A stretch of DNA of 11,485 nt from Prevotellaceae bacterium (GTDB lineage Bacteria > Bacteroidota > Bacteroidia > Bacteroidales > UBA932): the NCBI GenBank assembly GCA_031290755.1, contig JAITMY010000089.1, forward strand, positions 1 through 11,485, in the 5' to 3' direction. Made by a program: the position numbers and the translations under genes. Of this stretch, positions 6,711 to 11,485 are shown piece after piece. Numbering within the stretch: the first letter of the stretch is position 1; every line of letters starts with the position of its first letter. The notes below the pieces were generated by a model. That model ran no database searches, was not told the origin of the DNA, and was given only the letters and a program-made list of their open reading frames with translations.

Positions 6711-7310
6711 ATGAAAATGAAAAAAATTATTATTGTGGCCGTTGCCGCCCTAATGGCAACACAAGTGAGCGCCCAAAAAGGGTCGAAGTTTATTAGCGGA
6801 GCCATTGGCCTTCAGGTTAATCCGGCAACTTCGTATGATGGCAAGAGCGATGGCACGAGCACGACTCGGTTTACGCTGGCGCCGAGCTTCACCTACTTCG
6901 TGGCCGACAAGCTGGCGGTAGGTGGGAAAATCGGCATTGTCTCCACCTCCTATACGGAGTATGTGAACGGAGAAAAGGCAGACCCTCAGCCTGAGGGGTC
7001 TTTCGACTTTCTGCTGGCGCCGTATGTTCGCTACAACCTGCTGGAGGTTGGCCCGCTCAAGCTGTTCGCGCAGGGGGGTATAGACCTTGCTTTTGGGGAT
7101 TACACCACGATTGGCGTTAGCGTTAAGCCGGGCGTGCAGTATCAGGCCAACGACAGGCTGTCGCTGGACTTGACGCTGGTCAACCTGCTGGAGTTCACGA
7201 ACGTGAGCAACTCCGACAGAAAATCTTCCGAAACCAACTTTAATCTCTTTGTGAATAACGTTAGCGCGGGGCAGTGGTACCCGCAAATATCGTTCAACTT
7301 CCACTTTTAG
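6711..7310 (+). CDS. Small outer-membrane beta-barrel protein with signal peptide
   Basis: A 199-residue protein. A basic start and hydrophobic core (MKMKKIIIVAVAALMATQVSA) end in a signal-peptidase-I-like site with cleavage before Gln22. The mature part alternates short amphipathic strands with turns (FISGAIGLQV, RFTLAPSFTYFV, KLAVGGKIGIV, FDFLLAPYVRYNL, LKLFAQGGIDLAFG, GVSVKPGVQYQ, LSLDLTLVNLL) and ends in Phe (QISFNFHF), the classic signal for beta-barrel assembly. About eight strands are expected, as in OmpW/OmpX-sized porin-like proteins common in Bacteroidetes. Its exact role is unknown. ATG at 6711 is chosen over an in-frame GTG at 6672 because it places the signal peptide at the N-terminus. 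The gene appears monocistronic: its own promoter lies at 6413-6443, and an inverted repeat and a terminator follow. Confidence 0.82.
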   Translation: MKMKKIIIVAVAALMATQVSAQKGSKFISGAIGLQVNPATSYDGKSDGTSTTRFTLAPSFTYFVADKLAVGGKIGIVSTSYTEYVNGEKADPQPEGSFDFLLAPYVRYNLLEVGPLKLFAQGGIDLAFGDYTTIGVSVKPGVQYQANDRLSLDLTLVNLLEFTNVSNSDRKSSETNFNLFVNNVSAGQWYPQISFNFHF

Positions 7311-7320
7311 AGGTTGACCG

Positions 7321-7407
7321 CTGCTGCCGGCGTGGGGCAGGGAGGGGCAGGTGTGCGCTTTGCAAAACTACATCCTTTCTCTCCCCCCTACCCCACGCCG
7401 GCAGCAG
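7321..7407. repeat. Long inverted repeat after the outer-membrane protein gene
   Basis: CTGCTGCCGGCGTGGGG (7321-7337) is perfectly complementary to 7391-7407, a 17-bp stem. Pairing continues inward with mismatches (AGGGAGGGG against CTCTCCCCCCT), leaving a loop of roughly 30 nt. It starts 11 nt after the stop codon. It is not followed by a U tract; the intrinsic terminator comes 17 nt later. It may be an mRNA 3'-stabilising structure or a REP/MITE-like repeat. I see no flanking target-site duplication. Confidence 0.65.
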
Positions 7408-7423
7408 GCAAGCAGCGTAGAAA

Positions 7424-7466
7424 GGAGTACGCAAGCGGAGAGGCTTGCGCACTCCTTGTTTTTTTT
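7424..7466 (+). terminator. Rho-independent terminator of the outer-membrane protein unit
   Basis: GGAGTaCGCAAGC (7424-7436) pairs with GCTTGCGcACTCC (7443-7455), 12 of 13 positions, with a 6-nt loop. It is directly followed by TTG and eight T. It separates the beta-barrel gene from the next operon. Confidence 0.88.
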
Positions 7467-7499
7467 GCCCGCCTCGGTGCCAAGATAGTATTTATTTAC

Positions 7500-7507
7500 T
7501 ACCTTTG
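7500..7507 (+). promoter_or_regulatory. -7 box for the DUF4271-hemD-rnpA-yidD-ctpA operon
   Basis: TACCTTTG fits the Bacteroidetes -7 consensus and lies 30 nt before ATG 7537 and just after the preceding terminator, the expected place for the operon promoter. No convincing TTTG -33 element lies at 19-21 nt spacing. Confidence 0.5.
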
Positions 7508-7536
7508 CGCTTCAAAATTTACGGAAGTAACAGTAC

Positions 7537-8322
7537 ATGAGCATACAAAGCGTTCCATACGTGCCCGCAGCAGACTCTGCTGCCGCCTGCCAACAGCCTC
7601 GCGCGGTGTTTGGCAGCAATGCCCCCTGGAAGCAATTTTACACAAACAACATAGGCATTGGCCTGCCGCGCCCGAACATGGTGCCCGTAGATTTCACGAT
7701 GGGCCTCACGATGGCCTTCCCGCTGTTTCTGCTGCTGTTCATCTACTTTTTTCGCAAGCAATTTTCTCTTGTGTTCCAAAACTTTTTCCGCTTCAAGCTC
7801 TTTTGGTCGTTCCGGCGAACGCAGCCGTGGGTCAACCTGCCGTTTCGCGTGCTGCTATTCGTGTTCTCCGCCTTTTCGCTGTCCCTGCTCATCACCGAGT
7901 CCGTGCAGCAGTTCTCTCCGGCGTTCGCTGACGAGGCGTTTTCTGCGCTGTTTTTCCCTGTCTGCGTGGCAACCGGCATCTTCCTGCTGCTGCGCCTGCT
8001 GGGGAGCCACATCGTCGGCGCGGTGTCCACCGAAAAGCAGCTGTTTTCGGACATCCTCTACGCCCAGTTCCTGCTCTTCGCCTTGATGAGCGTGGCCATC
8101 GGGGTGGCGTTTCTGCTCAAAATATTTCTGGACAAGATGTACAGCAACATCATCATCGTGCCGCTTTACATCGCGCTGGGCTTCTTCCTTTGCTCGTACT
8201 TTTTCAGAACCGTAAGGCTTTTTATGCAGTGGGAAAACGCTATTTTCTTTTGGTTCTTGTACTTTTGTACCTTTGAAATTTTGCCCTTGGTTATTATTGT
8301 AAAATTTATAGATGAGTTTTGA
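7537..8322 (+). CDS. Six-helix inner-membrane protein, DUF4271-like, function unknown
   Basis: A 261-residue integral membrane protein. A soluble N-terminal segment of about 50 residues contains the WKQFYTNNIG stretch. Six predicted hydrophobic helices follow at roughly 54-72, 102-120, 136-156, 174-196, 203-222 and 234-257. Arg/Lys-rich loops (for example RFKLFWSFRR near 85-94, RTVR near 224-227) suggest the orientation. No catalytic or transport motif is evident. Placement immediately upstream of hemD and the overall pattern match the Bacteroidetes family I know as DUF4271; this call rests on memory of the family and its neighbourhood. It is the first gene of a five-gene operon, ending 17 nt before hemD. 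The linkage to hemD, rnpA and yidD hints at a housekeeping membrane role, but I would not name one. Confidence 0.72.
   Translation: MSIQSVPYVPAADSAAACQQPRAVFGSNAPWKQFYTNNIGIGLPRPNMVPVDFTMGLTMAFPLFLLLFIYFFRKQFSLVFQNFFRFKLFWSFRRTQPWVNLPFRVLLFVFSAFSLSLLITESVQQFSPAFADEAFSALFFPVCVATGIFLLLRLLGSHIVGAVSTEKQLFSDILYAQFLLFALMSVAIGVAFLLKIFLDKMYSNIIIVPLYIALGFFLCSYFFRTVRLFMQWENAIFFWFLYFCTFEILPLVIIVKFIDEF
8249..8275 (+). promoter_or_regulatory. Possible internal promoter for hemD
   Basis: TACCTTTG at 8268-8275 inside the end of the upstream gene is an exact -7 match, 64 nt before the hemD start. The nearest TTTG (8249-8252) has a 15-nt spacer, shorter than the usual 19-21, so this is weak. Confidence 0.3.
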
Positions 8323-8339
8323 TAAAAGTTTATAATACC

Positions 8340-9095
8340 GTGAAAATCAAGAAGATATTAATATCACAGCCGGAGCCGATAGCGGAAAAATCGCCCTACT
8401 CCGACTTGGCTGAAAAGTACGGCGTAAAGCTGGACTTTCACCAGTTCATCCACGTAGAGGGGGTGGAGGCGAAGGAGTTTCGCGACCAGCGCGTTGATAT
8501 TTTGGCGCACACCGCGGTGGTGTTCACCAGCAAAACGGGCATCGACCACTTCTTTACGCTGGTGGAGGCGCTGAAAATTGTTGTGCCCGAAACGATGAAG
8601 TACTTTTGCGTTTCGGAGTCCGTGGCGTTCTACCTGCAAAAGTACATCGTTTACCGCAAGCGCAAAACTTTTTACGGCGAAACGGGGCAGTTCAAAGACT
8701 GCGTTGAGGTGATGCGCAAGCACCCCAAAGACCGCTTCCTGCTGGTGCTTGCCGACACCTACAAGCCCGAAATTTTACAGCGGGTGGACGAGGCCAAGCT
8801 CAAGTACTCCAAGGGGATATTCTACAAAACCGTTAGCAGCGACCTGTCCTTTATCGACATAGCATCGTACGGCGTGCTGGCTTTTTTTAGCCCGCACGGC
8901 ATAACGTCCCTGTTCCATAACTTCCCCGATTTCAAGCAGGGAGAGGTGGCCATTGCCGCCTTTGGCTCAAGCACCGCCAAGGCGGTGGAGGAGGCCGGGC
9001 TTACGCTCAACATCTCTGCCCCCACGCCGGAGGCGCTGTCCATGCCTTCGGCCTTGGAGCTTTTCTTGAAGCAGCAGGTTAAAGCAAAAAAGTAG
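8340..9095 (+). CDS. hemD: Uroporphyrinogen-III synthase
   Basis: A 251-residue HemD-like protein. HemD closes and inverts ring D of hydroxymethylbilane to make uroporphyrinogen III, the precursor of haem, sirohaem and cobalamin. The two-lobed fold is visible: VFTSKTGIDHFF in the first lobe (about residues 61-72), FFSPHGITSLF in the second (about 182-192), and the closing AFGSSTAKAVEEAGL...APTPEAL segment (about 208-235), which resembles the family's 'IGxxTAxAxxxxG...PTxExL' motif. I chose GTG at 8340, giving (M)KIKKILISQPEP, the usual start in Bacteroidetes homologues; a TTG at 8319 would overlap the preceding stop and is less likely. The stop codon abuts the rnpA ATG with no gap. Family members are very divergent, so the exact activity is less certain than the fold. 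Confidence 0.85.
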   Translation: MKIKKILISQPEPIAEKSPYSDLAEKYGVKLDFHQFIHVEGVEAKEFRDQRVDILAHTAVVFTSKTGIDHFFTLVEALKIVVPETMKYFCVSESVAFYLQKYIVYRKRKTFYGETGQFKDCVEVMRKHPKDRFLLVLADTYKPEILQRVDEAKLKYSKGIFYKTVSSDLSFIDIASYGVLAFFSPHGITSLFHNFPDFKQGEVAIAAFGSSTAKAVEEAGLTLNISAPTPEALSMPSALELFLKQQVKAKK

Positions 9096-9461
9096 ATGAA
9101 GGGTAGCCTTTCCGCCAGCGAGGTAGCGGCTGTTTTTGAAAAGAGGCTCACCCCCTTTTTTTCTTTTCCCCTGAAGCTGCTGGCCGACGTGCAGCCTCTG
9201 GCCGAGGGTGGCGCCGCCGTAAAAACGGCCTTCGCTGTGCCCAAGCGGTTGGTGAAGCGGGCCACGGCGCGCAACCGCCTGAAGCGGCAAATGCGGGCCG
9301 CGTTCCAGCGGCAGGAGGGCAGCCTGCGGGGGATGCTGGCCACGGCGCAGGCCTACAGCCTGATTTTTTTGTACAGCGACGGCAAGGCCGAGGCGCCTTT
9401 TGCCGACATCGAAAAAGCTATTTACAACAATGTTAAAGCACTGGCTAACCATGCTAAGTAA
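9096..9461 (+). CDS. rnpA: Ribonuclease P protein component
   Basis: A 121-residue RNase P protein subunit, which binds the catalytic RNA and helps mature the 5' ends of tRNAs. The diagnostic RNR box is KRATARNRLKRQMR (about residues 54-67). The preceding strand (AFAVPKRLVKRA) and the FFSFPLKLL segment (21-29) contact pre-tRNA leader in known structures. The N-terminus is a little shorter than in many homologues, but an in-frame stop (the hemD TAG) directly precedes ATG 9096, so no upstream extension is possible. The start is fused to the hemD stop (TAGATG) and the end overlaps yidD by 11 nt, suggesting translational coupling. The usual bacterial partner rpmH is not adjacent. Confidence 0.93.
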   Translation: MKGSLSASEVAAVFEKRLTPFFSFPLKLLADVQPLAEGGAAVKTAFAVPKRLVKRATARNRLKRQMRAAFQRQEGSLRGMLATAQAYSLIFLYSDGKAEAPFADIEKAIYNNVKALANHAK

Positions 9462-9723
9462 GTTGCCGCTTCAACTTTTTATCGTAGCCCTAAAAGGCTA
9501 CAAGCGCTTCATTTCCCCCATGCTGCCCCCCGCCTGCCGCTACGCGCCCACCTGCTCGGAGTATGCGCTGGAGGCCTTCCAGAAGCACGGTGCGCTGCGC
9601 GGCTTTCTGCTGGCGGCAAGGCGCATCCTGCGCTGCCACCCCTGGGGCGGCAGCGGCTACGACCCTGTGCCGGACAAGTTTTGTTTAACCTTCAAACCCA
9701 ACGCTCATGTACACCATCGCTAA
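9451..9723 (+). CDS. yidD: Membrane protein insertion efficiency factor YidD
   Basis: A 90-residue YidD. It is a small membrane-associated protein that aids YidC/Sec-dependent insertion of inner-membrane proteins. The family core is clear: GYKRFISPMLPPACRY, then PTCSEYALEAFQKHG, then RILRCHPWGGSGYDPVP, with conserved Cys29, Cys35 and Cys62. ATG at 9451 gives the standard N-terminus (MLSKLPLQLFIVALKGYKRF); in-frame ATGs at 9430 and 9400 lie deeper inside rnpA and are less likely. It overlaps rnpA by 11 nt and the protease gene by 17 nt. The last residues (about 76-90) are variable. yidC is not adjacent here, unlike the rnpA-yidD-yidC order of many bacteria. Confidence 0.93.
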   Translation: MLSKLPLQLFIVALKGYKRFISPMLPPACRYAPTCSEYALEAFQKHGALRGFLLAARRILRCHPWGGSGYDPVPDKFCLTFKPNAHVHHR

Positions 9724-11350
9724 AAAAATCGTGGCCGCCGTCGGCCTGCTCTGCGTGGCCGGCTTCGCCGGAGCGCAGTCGTCGTCGTTCCGCTTCGCGA
9801 AAAGCATCGACGTGTTCTTCGCCGTCCTGCAAGAGCTGGACATGTACTACGTGGACTCCATTGACTACGACCACACGATAATGGGCGCCATAGACGACAT
9901 GCTGGCCACGCTCGACCCCTACACCATCTTCATCTCGGAGGAGGAGGTGAACGACTTCGACATCTCCACCACCGGACAGTACGGCGGCATTGGCGCCCTC
10001 ATCCGCAAGCGCGGCGACTACGCCGAGTTCGTGGAAATCTATCAGGGCTTCCCCGCCGACAGGCACGGCGTGAAGGTCGGCGACAGGCTGCTGGCGGTGG
10101 ATAGCGTGCTCATAACCAGCAACAACGTTACAGATGTGAGCGCCTTGCTTAAAGGGAAGATGGATACGAAGGTGGTTATGAAGGTGTTAAAGCTGCAAAC
10201 GCAGGACACCCTCAGCCTGTCCGTTGCCCGTGCGCAAATTCAGCTGCCGAGCGTGCCCTACTACGGCCTGCTCGAAGGCAAGGTGGGCTACATCTACTTT
10301 GCCACCTTCACCAAAAATTGCAGCGAGGACGTTAAGCACGCCATAAATGAGCTGAAAAGCAAGGGGGCAACGAGCCTCATCTTAGACCTGCGGAGCAACG
10401 CCGGCGGCCTGATGGACGAGGCGGTGGAGGTGGCCAACCTCTTTCTACCCAAGGGCCAGGAGGTGCTCAGCGTGCGGGGCAGGGCCGGCGACGAGGTGAA
10501 GTATAAGACTAAGCGCTCTGCCGTAGATGCTGATATTCCGCTGGTGGTGATGGCCAACAGCATGTCAGCCTCCTCGTCCGAAATTGTGGCGGGCGCCTTG
10601 CAGGACTTGGACAGGGCGGTGGTGGTGGGCCAGCGCAGCTACGGCAAAGGCTTGGTGCAGAGCGTGCGCCCGCTACCCTTCAACGAAAAGTTGAAGCTGA
10701 CCACCGCAAAGTACTACATACCAAGCGGTAGATGCGTTCAGATTATGGACTACACGCACCGCAACCCCGACGGCAGCGTGGGCAAAGTCCCCGACTCGCT
10801 GGTGCGCAAGTTCACCACCCGCGCTGGGCGCACCGTTTACGACGGCGGCGGCATTACGCCCGACGAGGTCATCGCGCCGCAGCCAACCCCGCAGGTGTTA
10901 CAGCGCCTGTACGAAAAGTTCCTGTTTTTTGACTTTGCAAACCGCTTTTTCATCGACAACGACACCTTAACTACTCCTTCAAGGTTCAAGTTGCAAGATA
11001 CTGTTTATAGGCAGTTTATCGCATTCATCGAGAAGTCGGGCTTCACCTACGAAACCGCCTCCCAGCAGGCGCTTCGCTCGCTTGTGGAGGCCACCCAGCG
11101 GGAGCAGTGCTACGACAGCATCCAGCCAGACCTGCGCGCGCTGTCCGAAAAGCTCACCCCCGACTTGGCGCGCGACCTCGTGCGCTTCAAGGACGACATT
11201 TTGGCCGTGCTCGGCGAGGAAATCGTCAGCCGCTACTACTACCAAACAGGCCGCATAGAGTTCAGCGTGGCCGGCGACAAGGAGGTGGGCCGCGCACGGG
11301 ACATTTTGCTCGACGCCACGTTGTACAAGTCGTTTTTGCAAAAAAAGTAG
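9707..11350 (+). CDS. Carboxy-terminal processing protease, S41 family (CtpA/Prc type)
   Basis: A 547-residue periplasmic S41 serine protease. A signal peptide (residues 1-23, ending GFAGA) is followed by an N-terminal helical region with DMYYVDSIDYDHTIMGAIDD (45-64) and LDPYTIFIS (69-77). A PDZ domain covers about 90-170 (GQYGGIGALI near 90-99, GFPADRHGVKVGDRLLAV near 114-131). The protease core has LILDLRSNAGGLMDEA (224-239), the nucleophile region NSMSASSSEIVAGAL (284-298) with Ser289 aligning with the catalytic Ser, SYGKGLVQ with general-base Lys314 exactly 25 residues later as in Prc and CtpA, and Gln318 four further on. Residues about 400-547 form a C-terminal extension often seen in Bacteroidetes paralogues. 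These enzymes trim or degrade envelope proteins from the C-terminus; the substrate is unknown. It overlaps yidD by 17 nt and ends the operon; I see no clear intrinsic terminator after it. Confidence 0.93.
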   Translation: MYTIAKKIVAAVGLLCVAGFAGAQSSSFRFAKSIDVFFAVLQELDMYYVDSIDYDHTIMGAIDDMLATLDPYTIFISEEEVNDFDISTTGQYGGIGALIRKRGDYAEFVEIYQGFPADRHGVKVGDRLLAVDSVLITSNNVTDVSALLKGKMDTKVVMKVLKLQTQDTLSLSVARAQIQLPSVPYYGLLEGKVGYIYFATFTKNCSEDVKHAINELKSKGATSLILDLRSNAGGLMDEAVEVANLFLPKGQEVLSVRGRAGDEVKYKTKRSAVDADIPLVVMANSMSASSSEIVAGALQDLDRAVVVGQRSYGKGLVQSVRPLPFNEKLKLTTAKYYIPSGRCVQIMDYTHRNPDGSVGKVPDSLVRKFTTRAGRTVYDGGGITPDEVIAPQPTPQVLQRLYEKFLFFDFANRFFIDNDTLTTPSRFKLQDTVYRQFIAFIEKSGFTYETASQQALRSLVEATQREQCYDSIQPDLRALSEKLTPDLARDLVRFKDDILAVLGEEIVSRYYYQTGRIEFSVAGDKEVGRARDILLDATLYKSFLQKK

Positions 11351-11356
11351 CGCCGC

Positions 11357-11387
11357 TTGCTTCGTTGAATAAGTTTTTGTACCTTCG
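11357..11387 (+). promoter_or_regulatory. Promoter for the terminal methyltransferase gene
   Basis: TTG at 11357-11359, a 20-nt spacer, then TACCTTCG at 11380-11387, the same -7 variant as at 6436. The start codon follows 35 nt later. It suggests the last gene is transcribed independently of the protease operon. Confidence 0.55.
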
Positions 11388-11422
11388 CGGGGTGAAGCAG
11401 GTTACTATTACTCATTGCAGCC

Positions 11423-11485
11423 ATGAAAACCACCGGACAACAGGCAGCGCCGCCTGCCAACCAGCTTATCCTCGGCGACAACCTT
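11423..11485 (+). CDS. Start of a probable DNA methyltransferase, cut by the window edge
   Basis: Twenty-one codons are visible from ATG 11423 to the window end. After a short polar Ala/Pro-rich start, the protein reads NQLILGDNL. This resembles the opening of the catalytic domain of N6-adenine/N4-cytosine DNA methyltransferases (N6_N4_Mtase family), where an 'N-x-L-x-x-G-D-N/C-L' segment forms the S-adenosylmethionine-binding side, as in type III Mod proteins and solitary methylases. The SAM-binding FxGxG and catalytic DPPY motifs lie beyond the window, so this call rests on a single motif. It has its own promoter. Confidence 0.5.
   Translation, partial: MKTTGQQAAPPANQLILGDNL

Noticed and set aside
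7314..7931. A 205-codon plus-strand ORF starting right after the outer-membrane protein
   Set aside because: It runs through a terminator and an inverted repeat and then overlaps the DUF4271-like gene in another frame. Its translation is not protein-like.
1..11485. CRISPR arrays, tRNA or rRNA genes, and insertion sequences
   Set aside because: I looked for regularly spaced repeats, cloverleaf-like tRNA ends and transposase motifs and saw none. The inverted repeat at 7321-7407 has no associated transposase or target duplication.

Overview
The window looks like a chromosomal segment of a member of the phylum Bacteroidota, most likely order Bacteroidales. This rests on three things: promoters of the Bacteroidetes type (TTTG, about 19-20 nt, TAnnTTTG/TACCTTCG), the near absence of Shine-Dalgarno sequences, and a gene order (DUF4271-like, hemD, rnpA, yidD) that I know from this group. 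Most genes are G+C-rich with G/C-ending codons, so a high-G+C lineage (for example Rikenellaceae-like) is possible, but I cannot fix the genus.

Left part (1-6179, all on the minus strand). The window opens inside the N-terminal end of a type I restriction subunit (HsdR-like nuclease domain) whose base composition is clearly more A/T-rich than its neighbours. Next, read from right to left, comes a conserved transcription/translation cluster: rimP (30S maturation), nusA (elongation/termination factor) and infB (IF-2). A membrane-anchored or exported nitroreductase gene lies 26 nt downstream of infB. A promoter -7 box, a terminator-like hairpin with a U tract and a 16-codon upstream ORF sit in front of rimP and look like an attenuator.

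Middle (6180-7536). This is a divergent intergenic region. A well-formed plus-strand promoter at 6413-6443 is followed by a leader of about 260 nt with a strong stem-loop, a run of nine C residues and a perfect 8-bp palindrome. It leads to a small outer-membrane beta-barrel protein. A long inverted repeat and a rho-independent terminator close that unit.

Right part (7537-11350, plus strand). This is a tightly packed operon: a six-helix membrane protein (DUF4271-like), hemD (uroporphyrinogen-III synthase, GTG start), rnpA (RNase P protein), yidD (membrane insertion factor) and a carboxy-terminal processing protease of family S41 with a complete Ser/Lys/Gln catalytic set. Neighbouring genes abut or overlap, which suggests translational coupling. 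After a new promoter, the window ends 21 codons into what appears to be a DNA methyltransferase.

Overall this is mostly core genome, bounded at both edges by restriction-modification-type genes. I did not find a convincing new multi-gene system. The most interesting signals are the two regulatory leaders (rimP and the outer-membrane protein) and the uncharacterised membrane protein heading the hemD-rnpA-yidD operon.
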